Shown: positions 1 to 12,846, counted from the first letter of the stretch. The stretch: DNA of 64,000 bases from Ehretia macrophylla (GCA_037974665.1 CM075775.1:42496152-42560151), one strand, 5' to 3'. Notes: generated by a model from the letters alone, not told the origin. Made by a program: numbers and translations.

Positions 1-585
1 TTACTGCGGCCTTAGCCCACTACATGAATAGCAATGTCCTGAGAGTTAACCAAATAAGCTACAACAACATAGAAACCTCAAGGTGTTAAGTTTATTGATA
101 GAGGGCTTGGGCAGTTGGCACTGAGTTAGCTAACGTCACAAATTTGAATTACTCAAGAAATTCATTTTCTTGAGCCCATCTTTATAGGCATTACGCCTAA
201 TTAATTAAGACTATACTTTCTTTGAGTGGAGTCATGTGTCTTTGAATTTGATACCTCTAATATGAGCTCAAAAGACTTCTTAAAAAGAGTTTCTTATCAC
301 ATAAAAAAAAAAATCCATTACAACATAGAGAAGTACCATATAGCCATGTCCCTTCAGCTGTAGCGGTATCCAAAAATTACTTTTCCATTCTTTTTTTGTC
401 ATTATTTCCAGTTTTCAACTGCCTTTGTAGGGGGTGTTATCTCTATCATTGTCGATCGTAAATTAGATAAAGAAAAAAGGTCACGTTAAGCAACCGACAG
501 CTAGTATAAAATACATCAAATTTTTTTTTAGAGGTCTGGTTTGATTTATTTCCAGTTTTCATCACTATCCATTTTTAAAAAATTA
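1..585. other. Intergenic flank left of the CACTA element
   Basis: AT-rich DNA with no coding region, RNA gene or repeat that I can recognise. It ends at the 3-bp target duplication (AAT, 586-588) of the neighbouring CACTA transposon. Confidence 0.6.
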
Positions 586-588
586 AAT

Positions 589-601
589 CACTACAAGAAA
601 A
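589..601 (+). repeat. CACTA left terminal inverted repeat
   Basis: CACTACAAGAAAA, 13 bases perfectly matched by the reverse complement at 12847-12859. Beyond this the two ends diverge except for scattered ACGA/GGCTAC motifs. Confidence 0.95.
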
Positions 602-1040
602 TAGTACACGAGCGACGAATTTGGACGACAAATTTTGTCTGTAATAAATTGGCTACGGATGGGCTACAGAATTGCTACGGGCAATTAATTCCGTCCCCCA
701 TCCGTAGCCAACTTCGGCCCCTTTGAAATTGTGACAAAAAATGGCTACGAATTGGTTACGGACATTAATTTTAATTATAAAAATAAAAAATAAAAAAATA
801 TATTCCATAGCCTAGCCGTGACAAATTTGCTACGGACTAGCTGCAGATTATTTAATTAATGCCGCAACAAAAATCATAAAAAATTCAGTAGTCATGCGGT
901 GGCTAAATAGCCACGGATTGACTACGGATTATGTATTATTCAAAAAAATGTCCATAAAAGATAAAGGACCGGAGGGAAAAATAAAAATAACAAAGTCCGT
1001 AGCCCATCCGTGGCAATTGGCTATGGATGGGCTATGGAAT

Positions 1041-3010
1041 TAGCGTGCGTATTTTAATAGAGAAATCTCCTACGAAGTCATTAGTCGTTTAAATCGAAGT
1101 TATCACGTCCTCACTTAACATTACATTAATGTTAATAAACGTTCAATCTAGGGGTCCAAAAACTCTCATATTGTGTCTAAACTTTATAAACATGAAAAAT
1201 ATAAAGATATAAACACACTTTAATACGTTGTTCCTACCTATTAACAAGTTAGAATTCATACTATTAGTTGTCCGTAGCCTATCCGTGGCAATTGGCTACG
1301 GATGAGCTACGGATTTCATTCTTCCGTAGCCCTTCCGTAGCCTATCCGTAGCCAATTGCCACGGATGGGCTACGAAATTTCAGGTAAAAATGAGATTTAT
1401 CGATTTTAATTTGAATTACGGTATTTTGATTGCACTTACAACATAGTAACTTCACTTAAGATATTAGTTTTCCAAATAAAAATAAATTTGGTCCGTATTT
1501 TATTAGCGTGTGTATTTTAATACAGAAATCTCCTACGAAGTCATTAGCCGTTTAAATTGAAGTTATCACGTCCTCACTTAACATTGCGTTAATGTTAATA
1601 GACATTCAATCTAGGGGTCCAAAAACTCTCATATTGTGTCAAAACTTCATAAACATAAAAAATATAAAGATATAAACACGCTTTAATACGTTATTTCTAC
1701 CTATTAACAAGTTAGAATACGTATTATTTATTGTCCGTAGCCCAGCAGTAGCCAATTGGCTACTGCTGGGCTACGTATTTAAATAAAAAAATTGAAATTT
1801 AGCATTTTTAATTTGAATTATGAAATTTTGATTGCACCTACAACGTAATAACTTCACTTGAGTTGTAAATTTTTGAAATAAAAATAAACTTGGTCCATAT
1901 TTCATTAACGTGGATACTTTTATAGATAAATCAAATGTCGTTTAAATCGAACTTATTATGTTTTCACTTAACATTACGTTAATATTAATAAACGTTCAAT
2001 TTAGGAGTCAAAAACTATCACATTGTATCTAAACTTCATAAACAATAGAAATATGAAGATATTAACACGTTTTAATACGTTGTTCGTACCTATTTTGAAA
2101 GTTAGAATACGTATTATTTGTTGTCCGTAGCCCAGCAGTCTACTGCTGGGCTACGCACCTCAACAAAAATCGAGTTTTATCATTTTTAATTTGAATTTTA
2201 GAATTTTAGTTGCACCTACAACGTAGTAAACTTCACTTAAGTTGAAAATGTTTCAAAAAAAAAAAAAACTTTGTCCGTATTTCATTAACGTGTGTACTTT
2301 TATAGAAAAATCTCATAGGAAATCATTTGCCGTTTAAATCGAACTAATTTTGTTTTCATTTAACATTATGTTAAGGTTAATAAATATTCAATCTAGGAGT
2401 CAGAAAACTATCACATTGTGTCTAAACTTCATAAACAAGAAAAATATGAAGATATTAATACGTTTTAATACATTATTCGTACCTATTTTGGAAGTTAGAA
2501 TACGTATTATTTGTTGTCCGTAGCCCAGCAGTAGCCAGTCGGTTACTGCTGGGCTACGGACCTCAACTAAAAATCGAGTTTTATAGTTTTTAATTTGAAT
2601 TTTGGAATTTTAATTGCATCTACAACGTAGTAAACTTCACTTGAGTTGGAAATGTTTCAAAAAAAAAACTTTGTCTGTATTTCATTAACGTGTATACTTT
2701 TATAGAAAATCTAATAGGAAATCATTTGTCGTTTAAATCGAACTAATCATGTTTTCACTTAACATTACGTTAAGGTTAATAAACCTTCAATCTAAGAGTC
2801 GGAAAACTATCACATTATATCTAAACTTCATAAACAAGAAAAATATGAAGATATTAACACGTTTTAATATGTTGTTCATACCTATTTTGAAAGTTAGAAT
2901 GCGTATTATTTGTTGTCTACGGAATTGAACTATTTCGTAGCCCAACAGTAGTCAATTGGCTACTACTGGGCAACGGACCTCAACAAAAATCTGAAATTTA
3001 TATTTTTAGT
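1041..3010. repeat. Tandem array of five ~380-460 bp units with embedded hairpins
   Basis: Five related units start near 1041, 1503, 1904, 2284 and 2684. Each begins with a variant of ATTAGCGTGTGTA and carries the shared blocks CACTTAACATTACGTTAA and AATATAAAGATATAAACAC-like. Each ends in a GTCCGTAGCC...GGCTAC hairpin. The hairpin of unit 2 (1736-1775) is a perfect 40-base palindrome centred on AATT. Those of the other units are imperfect, with different loops. The array forms most of the left subterminal region of the CACTA element. It has no counterpart at the right end, where only short GGCTACGGA repeats occur. Confidence 0.85.
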
Positions 3011-3258
3011 GACGTGGCTACGGATGGGCTACGAACGCATAGATGTCTGTAGCTCATCCGTAGCCAAGTCATTAAACAAAACAAAAAAACTAAGGATGTA
3101 TAAAATATATATACCATAATTTGTCAAGCATAAATGTCTATAATAATTAACATAAGAACCATAAGCCGGTACAAGCATACATAAATGGTAAATCAGATAT
3201 CTAGTTTCAGATGCAATTTTAATTATAAAAAACTAACAGCAAGTTGCACAAAATAAAA

Positions 3259-4690
3259 CTATTGTCTCGGTCCACAACTACGACGTCCACGTTGACGTCT
3301 ACGACTCCGATTGTCGGTAAACCCAGGGTCTTGTCCAACTCCCTCACCACGAAAGTCATCAACCATAAGTAGAAGCCGACCTTGTATATCCTCAAATTGA
3401 GTTTCGAAATATTGTCAATCTTCTACTCTACGTTCTTCCAGACTCTGAAATTGAGTTTCAAAGTATTGACGATCTTCCGCTCTATGTTCTTCCAAAGTCT
3501 GAAATTGAGCTTCAAAATATTGACGATCTGCCGCTCTACGCTCTTCCATTGTTTGAAGTTGAGTTTGCAAATGGTTGAGAGTTCTATCATTGTTGCCCAT
3601 AGAAGTAGAGATATCATTTAGTTTTTCCAAAATTAGATCAAATGACGAACTAGAAGCACGACTAGAACTAGCACCTCTCCTCCTTTCTTGCTCATCTATT
3701 TGTGACACTCTCTCTGCATGAATATACTCCTCTGGAATATCGGTTTCCATAGGCGTTTCACGATATAAGTTTTCTTCCATCTCAACATCACCAATATAAC
3801 TCAAATTCTAAACAAAGGTTCTGTTCTTGGTAGTATTAGTTCTAATGAATAATTTGGTTTCCTCTGGTAGTCTATTAAATTCTTCTTGGTTTATATAACG
3901 ATCTTGATACCAATAAGCTTGTTATCTATTCAGAGATAGCATATTAAGATACCAAGAAGGGTTCAATTTCTTACTTTCAACCCCATCAAATGAAACCCCG
4001 AAGTACTCAAAAATTTGAGTAAGAGCTACTCTATATGGCAAGGATTTGTTGTTCTTAGCCGCATAATTCATTTGACGAATAATCATATACGGTAAGTTCA
4101 CTTGTCTACCACTAACCAACAAATATACAATATAAGCATCTTTTTGAAGTGTCCTTTTATCATTAATATTTATATGTACAAGACAAGAGCCTACAAAGTT
4201 TATCCAAATTTTCTTTAGTATGGGCAACTCTCTCTTATCTGGTGCATTTCCTCTATGAGCAGTTCTATCATACCTTTCCGCCCAGAAAAATCTCAAACAA
4301 TTATCTTTGTCTTCGGGCTCCATTCTACTTTCTGGCCAACCAGTGGTGTCATAAGCTTTTACCATTTCGTTTCTCATATTAAAGATTGTAGCTATAATAT
4401 CCGGGGTTAACTCAATATCAACACCTCTAACTCTAGTTTTTACAACAACAATTTCATCACTTTCCATATTAGCATAAAATTCACAGATTAAAAGTGGATA
4501 CACAAGACAATGAATATGTAAGAAGTCATACCAACCTTGTTGTTGCACGAATTCAGAAATTCTAGTATCTTGTATGTCCTCTTTCCATACAATATCGGCT
4601 TGACAACCTCGTTGTTTGCACGTGTGGGAGGAGGATCCCTTTCCGGACTTGGAAGCTTTGTAGAGGCTCTTGTATTGGTTTTCTTAGGAA
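3259..4690 (-). pseudogene. Antisense 'putative plant transposon protein' gene with 18-aa repeats
   Basis: One minus-strand reading frame can be followed from about 4690 to a stop at 3259-3261. The middle part (residues encoded at 4548-3922) has the layout of the plant Transposase_32 / 'putative plant transposon protein' domain: a REFYANM-like segment (CEFYANMES), then RGVDIELTPDIIATIFN, then KKIWINFVGSCLVHI and VSGRQVNLPYMIIRQM. The C-terminal part is a predicted coiled coil made of three consecutive 18-residue repeats of the type ERRAADRQYFEAQFQTLE (about 3540-3380). It ends in a basic tail rich in Arg (SRRRQRGRRS). The frame is broken by at least three in-frame stops (about 3919-3921, before 3804, and 3412-3414) and the N-terminus is undefined. 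The role of this domain is unknown. It could be a captured gene, a nested element or an accessory gene of this CACTA lineage. Confidence 0.7.
3380..3550 (-). repeat. 54-bp tandem repeats encoding a coiled coil
   Basis: Three adjacent 54-base repeats encode 18-residue units around QYF-E-[AT]-QFQ-x-[LM]-EE. The last one is interrupted by a TGA codon. They lie in the C-terminal half of the antisense transposon gene. Confidence 0.8.
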
Positions 4691-5187
4691 GATTTTTTTC
4701 CCACTTTTTCTTGTATCCACCATGATAAAATATAGAGATTTTGAGCTTTTGGGAAGTGGGTAACGTGACTATGGAAAAAAACTTGAGATTTAATGGCTCA
4801 ATTTTGAGTTTAAGACAACTTTACCTATATTTTGGCTTAGGGCGTGAAAAAATCGAGGTTTGGAAAAACTCTTTGTAGATTTGGAGGTTTTGCCAAGTGG
4901 GTAATGTGATTATGGAAGAAATTTTGAGGTTTAATGGCTAGATTTTGAGAATTTGAGAGAGATTTTTTGAGTTTTTCTTGCAATGGAGTTGAAGAAATTG
5001 GTGTTTTGAAAAAATATTTGGAGATTTTGATGTTTTGTGGGATTGGTAATGTGATTGTGGAAGAAATTTTGAGATTTAATGGTTAGTTTTTAATGATTTT
5101 AGAGAGATTTTGAGAGAGTTTTAGAAAAGAAAGGTGAAGAGATGTGAAGTTGGGGAAGAAGATGGGATTTGGGGGTGGGTTTGCTGA

Positions 5188-5382
5188 TTTTTATTAGTTA
5201 AAAAAAATTAAAATTAAAAATTTTTTTCTCCAAGCAGGTCACGGCCCGCCGGCGGGCCGGCGGGCCACCCGCCTTGGAGACAAAGGGCAAGGCTGCCCTT
5301 CTGTCCCCGCCGAACGAGGTGCCGGCGGGCCATGACCTGCTTGAGAAAAAAATAAAATTAGTTTTTTTTTTAACTAATAAAA
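5188..5382. repeat. Long GC-rich inverted repeat (foldback hairpin)
   Basis: A left arm starting TTTTATTAGTTAAAAA at 5189 and running to about 5255 pairs with a right arm from about 5320 to 5382 ending TAACTAATAAAA. The inner 23 bases of each arm (CAAGCAGGTCACGGCCCGCC and onwards) match with one difference. The centre carries further small GC-rich hairpins (for example AAGGGCAAGGCTGCCCTT). The GC content of the core contrasts sharply with its AT-rich surroundings. The hairpin lies between the divergent antisense gene and the TNPD-like gene. It may be a small foldback insertion (a CTGA motif occurs on both sides) or a structural element of the transposon. Confidence 0.8.
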
Positions 5383-5454
5383 CTGAATGTTTAAAACATT
5401 TCCCTCAAATTCACTACACTCTTTTTTTCTCTTACAAAAAATCCATCTCTCTTA

Positions 5455-5815
5455 ACTCTACCACCACCACCACCACCACCACTACTACTATCACTATCAA
5501 CACCACTGCCATCACCATCAAGACCACCACCACTACCAACAAAGGCTCCATCAGCACCACAAGGTCCTTCATCACCATCATTACTATCTAGGGCACCATC
5601 ACCATCACCATCACCACCACCACCACCACCACCATCACCACCACCACCATCATCATCAACACCACTACCATCATCATAAAGAGCACCACCAAGGGTACTA
5701 CCATCACCACCAACAAAGGCTCCATCACCACCACAAGGTACTCCATCACCACCATGTAGGCCACCCTTACCATCACCACCTCCAACTCCACCACCAAAGA
5801 CACTACCACCATATC
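5455..5815. repeat. CCA/TCA trinucleotide-repeat tract
   Basis: A long imperfect (CCA)n/(TCA)n tract. It contains two copies of a block built around CCAACAAAGGCTCCATCA (about 5535 and 5708), so it also expanded by larger duplications. Open frames on either strand here encode only poly-Thr or poly-Gly/Asp low-complexity sequence. The tract lies just upstream of the transposase gene and might be part of its leader. Confidence 0.8.
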
Positions 5816-6190
5816 TCTCTCTATTTTCTACTAGTAAGTCTTTTATTATATACATTTTTCCTTTATTTTTTTGTCTAGTATAGACATATTTATATATGTG
5901 TATAATATGTATCTGAGATTATGTGTAATTTTGCTTGTTTTCAGTTGTTCAATTTATTATTTTTGTATTTAATGTTATGTCTAATTCTAATTGTTTTAAG
6001 TGAGGTTTTAAAATAAATATGTGGTAGTGATATTTTTTGTGACTTCTTTGACATCAATGTTGTATTGTAGTGATATTTGTTTTAATTAATTAACAATAGA
6101 TTACCTAGTAGGTCATAAATTGTGTTTAAATAATGTCACCACCAAGCACATTACTTAACTGTATATTGTACTATTAATTTCTTTAATGGA

Positions 6191-9100
6191 ATGAACATAT
6201 ATTATGATACAGAAGTTGAGAAAATGGAAACACGCCGACAACAGTGGATGAACGATCGATTAACATCTAAGGGAGTATTAAATCCTAAGTTCGTTCATGG
6301 AGTAGACGAAGAATTCATTCCTTTTGCGTGTAGTCAACGAAAGTACATGGATGTAGACAAAATTAGATGTCCTTGTGCGAAATGTAAGAATTGTGACTTT
6401 AAGGACCTTCATACTTGTAGACATCATCTATACTCATGGGGGTTCATGAGGCATTACTATGTTTGGACTTCACACGGGGAGCATGATGACCTCAATCAGG
6501 ATAACAACCATAATGTTGGTGATCATTATGGATATGATGAATGAAATAGTTATGGGACAATAGTGTTTGATGCATTTGGCCCATCAAATGTACCACCAAC
6601 TCCTTATCAACCAATTGAAGAAGAGCCTAATATGGAGTCAAAATATTTTTATGATCTATTAAAAAGTGCAGAAGAGCCTTTGTGGAGTGGATGTGAGGTC
6701 ACTCATCTGTCAACGGTGGCTTTGTTGTTGAATATCAAGTCAGAGGAGAATATGTATGAACATTGTGTTAATCGAATTATTGAAGTTATTCGAAGAATGT
6801 TGCCCAAGGATAACACTTTGCCTGAGAATATAGGTTTAAGAGTGAAATGAGTCATCTAGGTTTGAGTTGCATGAAGATTGACGCGTGTGTAAATGGATGT
6901 ACGTTATATTACAAAGATAGAGATCAACTCAAATCTTGTCCAAGGTGTGGTCACCCACGGTTTAAACCTACAGAAGTTGGGAAAAAATGTGGTAGACCAA
7001 TTGCCTTCAAACGATTGAAGTATCTACCATTAACGCCCAGGTTGACCAGATTATATATGTCTCCCGCAACAGCTAAACATATACAATGGCATTTTAGACA
7101 CCAAGTTGAGAATGGAAAAATTTGTCATCCATCCGATGTTGAAGCATGGAAACACTTTGATAGAACGTATCCAAACTTTGCTTCTGAACCGAGAAATGTA
7201 CGTCATGGACTTTCTTCTGATGGTTTTAACTCATTCAACTCTTCTTCTCAACCTTATTCTTGTTGGCCTGTGATAATCACACCATACAATCTTCCACCAT
7301 AGATGTGTATGAAGGATCCTATAATGTTCTTGACCCTTCTTATTCCTGGGCCAAAGAGTCCCGGAAAGAGTATAGATATATACCTTGAACCTTTGATTGA
7401 AGAGTTGATTAAATTGTGGGAAGTAAGGGTACCTTGTTATGATGTGTCGTCCAAGTCCAATTTCCAATTGAGAGCAGTTTTAATGTGGACAATTAATGAT
7501 TTCCCAGCATATGGCATGTTATCTGGCTGGAGTACGCACGACAAATTGTCATGTCCGTATTGTATGGGATCTTCTCAGGCATTTCAATTAACTGCAGGGA
7601 GAAAGAATTGTTTCTTTGACTGCCATCGGCAGTTCTTACCAAGAAATCATCCATTTCGACGAGACAAGAAGAACTTCCGAAAAAATCTGATGGAAAGATC
7701 AGACACTCCGCCGAGATTGAGTGGTGAGGATATGTGGGAAGAAGTTCGAGATCTTCCGACCATAAATGAATTGGGTAAAGATAAAATAGATGGTTTTGGA
7801 AGAAAGCATAACTGGACAAAAAAAATCATCTTTTGGGATTTACCTTATTGGCAGTCATAGCTTATGCGTCATAATCTAGACGTCATGCATATAGAGAAGA
7901 ATATTTTTGATAATGTCTTTAACACTATAATGAACGTGAAGGGGAAGACAAAGGATACAAAAAATTTAAGGGTTGATATTGAGAGAATTTGTGATCGTCC
8001 TGAGTTATGCATTAGAAATGGCATTATGAAAATGGCCGTGCATATTCTCCCGATTCCATCTAGGAAAGCAATTTTGGAGTGGGTCAAAGAGTTAAAATTT
8101 CCTGATGGATATGCATCAAATATAGCAAGGTGTGTTGACATGAACGATTTAAAGTTGTCACATATTAAGAGCCATGATTGCCATGTATTCATGGAGAGAT
8201 TGCTTCCTATAGCCTTACGAGAGTTATTGCCAAATAGTGTATTGGAAACTTTTTACCGAACTAAGCTTGTTTTTCAGAAACATTTGTTGCTCGTCTCTTG
8301 AAATAATTGACCTTGAAAGAATGCAACAAAATATTGTGATCACCCTTTGTAAGTTGGAAAAGATCTTACCTCCAGCCTTCTTTAACTCAATGAAACATTT
8401 GCAAGTACACTTGGTTCATGAAGCAATTTGCGGCGGTCCTGTACAATATCGGTGAATGTACCCTTTTGAGAGGTTTTTGCATGTTTTGAAGAGAAAGGTG
8501 AAGAATAAAGCACGTGTATGAGAGATCTATATGTGAAGCATATCTTATCCTTGAAACAACGACATTTTGTTCATATTATTTCGAACTACACGTACAATCA
8601 AAAACAAGAAACATCGGTCGAAATGAAGAATCCGTGGATGCGGATTACCCTGAAGGATGTTTACCCATATTCAAGCATCCAGGTCGTCCGATGAGGAAGA
8701 TGATCTCTAAAAATTTAGACAATCGAGATTTCAATACTGCTCACTTGTGTGCTTTGATGAACTACGAAGAAGTGTCCCCATATATTAAGTAAGTTCATAA
8801 CTCAACTCTTTAGTTCTATTAAAGATCTTATATATATAATCCACTAATTAATACTATACAGGACGTTTGAGGATGATCTTTGAATGGAGAATCCATCATT
8901 TATTGATTCACAAATCAATAACAACATTGAGAAAATTTTCCCAACTTAGTTACGTTACCATGTTAGTATTACTACTTTTTAACGTCCCTAATAATATATT
9001 CGATTCATTCCGACCTTGACGTTTGTTATTGTCCCTAATTTACCCCTTTCAGCTTGCCCACAATAACATTTTGGATGATCGCGTGAAATATCTTTCAATG

Positions 9101-9793
9101 GGTCTAAGTAAGGTGGTCAGTACATGGTCAAAGTACTTGGTGAATGGGTACAGATTTCATACTTTGGAGTATGGATCTTCAAAGACAACAATGAACAGTG
9201 GAGTTATTGTGAAAGGGATAACGCCTGATAATGAGGAGAATGATTATTATCGTTTGTTGACTGATATTATTGAGTTAGAATATCATAATGGAACTTTGAA
9301 GCACACAAGAGTTGTCCTTTTCAAGTGTGAGTGTTTTGATTCTCACAATGATAAGGGATTAAAGATTCATCTGAAATATCGCTTGATTGATATAAATGTG
9401 AAGAAAAAATACCCAAAGTATGACCCTTTTGTCTTGGCCGAACATGCACATCAAGCATATTACGTCAGGTATCCTGGTGCTAGGAGAGAACGGGCAGCTT
9501 GGTCAGCTGTATGCAAAATCAAATCAAGGAACCAATTTGATAAGGAGTCAAACAATGATGATAATGATAAAGATGAACAATCGACTTTTCAGTCCGATGA
9601 GATGAACGTGACATTGGTACAATCAGATGATCATGATGATGTCGTATTGCGTTGTCTTGAATCAAGTGAATGCATTGCTGTGGTTGGAGATGTAGAAGAA
9701 GAGCACGAGAACAATGCCCAAAATGATGATGAAGATCATAAAAGTGACTCTGATAATGACATAGAATCTGAATACAATGAATTATCTGATTGA
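6191..9793 (+). pseudogene. CACTA transposase (TNPD-like), broken
   Basis: The domain order is that of plant En/Spm TNPD transposases. It starts with a Transpos_assoc zinc-finger-like region with IRCPCAKCKNC (6355-6390). A Transposase_21 catalytic region follows from about 6847 to 8240 with CPRCGHPRFKP, CPYCMG and MRHNLDVMHIEKNI. Next is a DUF4218 region (ITLCKLEKILPPAFF, then VHLVHEAICGGPVQYR, about 8338-8792). Last comes a DUF4216 region (9053-9500, FHTLEYGSSKTTMNSG) and an acidic tail. Introns at about 8789-8861 and 8962-9052 are visible from GT-AG borders. In-frame stops occur at 6542, 7300, 7858, 8453 and about 8879, with frameshifts near 6848, 8250-8290 and 8512. At least two of the stops replace an expected Trp codon. 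The gene cannot make a full protein. In intact elements the product binds the TIRs and catalyses cut-and-paste excision in the nucleus. Confidence 0.93.
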
Positions 9794-9951
9794 GATTTTG
9801 TACTTATAAATCCAATATTTTGTATGTCAACTGAATGCCAATTGTATGATTGATAATCGAAAAGTAAAATGAAAAGTGGTTATAGTATCTCTTCATTCAT
9901 ATAATATATTGTACATCTTTTTGTATTTTATGGTTTTTTTTTGTAGCAATC

Positions 9952-11958
9952 ATGGTTAGAGCTAGTAAACCCAAGGCAGATAATACACGATCTGGCATGC
10001 CATCAACTTCGTCCTCCGCAGCCCGTGGTGAAGTTGATAGTGAGTCCCCTACTGCTGCAGGGTCGTCAGTTCGTTCCACCGGACTATCTGCCCCTTTGTG
10101 TGATATCAGAGTGACTAACGAGGATCATCATGATAATACCACGCCCACGCCCAGCGTCCAGCAGGAAACGGAACATCCAAAATCATCATCACATGTAGCT
10201 GGCACAACAAATTGGCAAGTTATGGGATTCGAGTCACTCGAGCAGTATGCCACATGGTTGGAGGATAGACGTACTCACGTTCGATTATATAATAGCGGGT
10301 GAAATTACAATTAAATTAAATGATAGAGCAATTACTTTGATTGTTTGTTATTAGTTCTTGAAGTTATAATAAGGTAATGCAAGTGACACTAACTTATATA
10401 ATTGATATACTTGTTAATAGATTTGTACCTGCTTCGGTAGTAAGAGATTTTAAGTCAATATTTGCAGGCGGATTCACAAAACCTTGGATTACTTATGGAA
10501 AAATTCCGGACGATGTTAAAGACCGATGATTTTGCTCTTTTGAGGTTTTTATAAACATTAATGCAGTCAATATCTATTATATTATACACTTGTACATTTA
10601 TACGTGCATATTCAATTAACACATGTTTGCATTTATCTATATTTGTCGTTGCAGAGAGATTATAAGTGGCACCCATGTGATAGGACACACATCAAGCATT
10701 GCTTACTTTATATGGCGGCGGAGAGAATGAAAGACCAATTGGCTAAGGCTCGTAAATTTGACAAGCCTCCTAAGTGGATGACATTAGATAATTGGGAGCA
10801 AATGCAAGTAAGATGGTGTGAACCAAAATGGATAGATAAATCAAATGCGGCCAAGAAAAATAGGGAGAAAAAATAATCGGTACACTACACGGGTGCCACC
10901 CCCTTTCATGAGGTTATGAGAAGGATGGTATGTAACTTAAATTTAATAGCCGTTTAAATTTGTCTATCTTAATATTCTAATTTTTGAGTAATTACTACTT
11001 ATGAAGTTAATAACGTAGGCGGACACAGTAAACGCCCCTGTCTATAAAGCTGATGTTTTCAAGGTCGCTCACAGTAAAGGGAAGGGTGATGGTATACAAT
11101 TCTCTGATCCAAAGGCTGCTCAGACGATATTAAGTATTTATACAATGTATTACTTTTACTGTCAAATTAATTTTGTTAAATTTATATAATTTTATGTTAA
11201 GTTTAAATTGTTACTTTTAGTTTAAAAGGTTATAAAAATTGAATTTCATAAATTTCTTTTGTAATGTGTAGGTTGTTAGACTTATGTATTTCATTATGAG
11301 AATTATATCTATATGATTTTGTTGAAGTGGCTGTCACAGACGACATATCCTTTGGTTGTTTATTGGAGGGCCAGGATTATAAATTTGGCATATTTGTGGT
11401 TGTATGTTGGTTGTTGTGGCTATATGAATTGTTATGTAGGTTATAATTTTGTGTTTGGGTCCATATTAGAAACGTTATAATGCCGAAATTTCGTCGCGTT
11501 CGAACTTTATTTTAGGTGAGGTCGAGTTGGGGCGTGACATTGAGTGGTATAAGAATATTAAAAATTTATAATTGTTGTTTTTGTAGTCACGATATGAGGA
11601 GATGCTCGAGCAACGTCGACTTGTGACGCAAGAAGACCCTATGGCGCCGCTCGTTAATCCCGATGAGATATTCTACCAAGATGTTAGTGGGGTAAAAAAA
11701 AGGCGTGTCTATGGACTTGGCTCGCAAGGAGTCCGCATTGGTAGGGAAGCACTCCCTATTCCAACCATGAACACTAGAGTTGGACTCTCGGAACAAGAAG
11801 TTGACAGGCGAGTCAATGAAGTAACAGAGTCCATGAGGCAACAACTTCATGACCAAGGAAATGCACAGCAAGAGACGTAGCGACAAGTGAACGAAGCCAT
11901 GCAACTAGTGAGGGAATTGCAGCAGGAGATTAATCGACTCAAACACCCACGACAGTAG
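9952..11958 (+). pseudogene. TNPA-like CACTA gene (Transposase_24 / Ptta-En-Spm family), decayed
   Basis: This gene lies 160 bp after the TNPD-like gene in the same orientation, the usual second gene of En/Spm-type elements. Apparent exons are about 9952-10302 (Ser/Thr-rich N-terminus with ESLEQYATWLEDRR), 10421-10550 (FVPASVVRDFKSIFAGGFTK), 10655-10927 (DYKWHPCDRTHI, then WCEPKWIDKSNAAKKNREKK, then TGATPFHEVMRRM), about 11019-11133 (APVYKADVFKVAHSKGKGDG) and 11587-11958 (RRVYGLGSQGVRIGR followed by a coiled coil). In-frame stops follow KIPDDVKDR, NREKK and NAQQET. In the family this protein binds the subterminal repeats, which matches the many GGCTACGGA motifs here. Exon borders are approximate. 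Confidence 0.85.
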
Positions 11959-12229
11959 CCCGATCAACATGGTCAATGGTACATTCAGAATTTAGTCTTT
12001 TGGACAATTTTATAAACTAATTTCAAACAATATGTTAATATTTTTATGAATTTGATTAAAGATGCGTTATGTAAATTTTATTTTGGTTATTTAATTTTAC
12101 ATTTTGTTGTGTAAATTTGTTTTATTTTAAAATTTTTACATTTCATATTATTTTTCGTAATAATTCAGCCACATAAAATTAGCCACCGTTTTTTGACGGA
12201 TAAATAACTACGGAATTCGGCAACAGATT

Positions 12230-12840
12230 AGCGACCGATATATGTCGACAAATGGCTACGGATTGGCTACGAACAGTTTTCGACAATGGCCTACGGATTG
12301 ACTACTGCTTTGCTACGGACGTTAATAATTAATAATAAAATCAAAATTTTAGTTAGCTACGGATTGGCTACGGAAATATGGCTACCGATATTCTACGGAT
12401 ACCAATCCGTAGTCGTGGGTTACAGACGATTTTCGACCTAAACGGCTACGGATTTGCTACGGACATTAATAATTAATAAATTAAAAAAAATTAGTTGGCT
12501 ACGGATTGGCTGCGGACAAGTGACTATCGATATTCTACGGATACAAATCCGTAGTCGTGGGCTACGGACAATTTACGATCGAAACGGCTACGGATTTGCT
12601 ACGGACGTTAATAATTAATAAATAATAAAAAAAAATTAGTTGGCTACGGATGGGCTACGGCTATTTTGCTACGGAAGTTATAAAAAATAAACACAAATTA
12701 ATTTCTGAATTTGGCTACAGATTGGCTATGGAATATCAATTTGGCGACGAGCCTTTTTACTACGGACGTAATTCCATAGCCTAGCGGTCGCCCGTCCCAA
12801 TTTGGCTACTGCTAGGCTACAGATATTAGCCGTCGCCTCA
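12230..12840. repeat. Right subterminal GGCTACGGA repeats of the CACTA element
   Basis: About fifteen direct and inverted copies of TGGCTACGGATTGGCTACGG-like motifs are spaced 15-70 bases apart. There are longer near-duplicates, such as the blocks at about 12375-12450 and 12517-12600 that share GGATACAAATCCGTAGTCGT. The same motif is repeated in the left subterminal region. These are presumptive TNPA binding sites. Confidence 0.85.
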
Positions 12841-12846
12841 TCCGTT

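Noticed and set aside
5391..5855. 154-codon minus-strand ORF rich in Gly and Asp
   Set aside because: It is the translation of a CCA/TCA repeat tract. Open frames persist in such repeats without coding selection, and no domain is recognisable.
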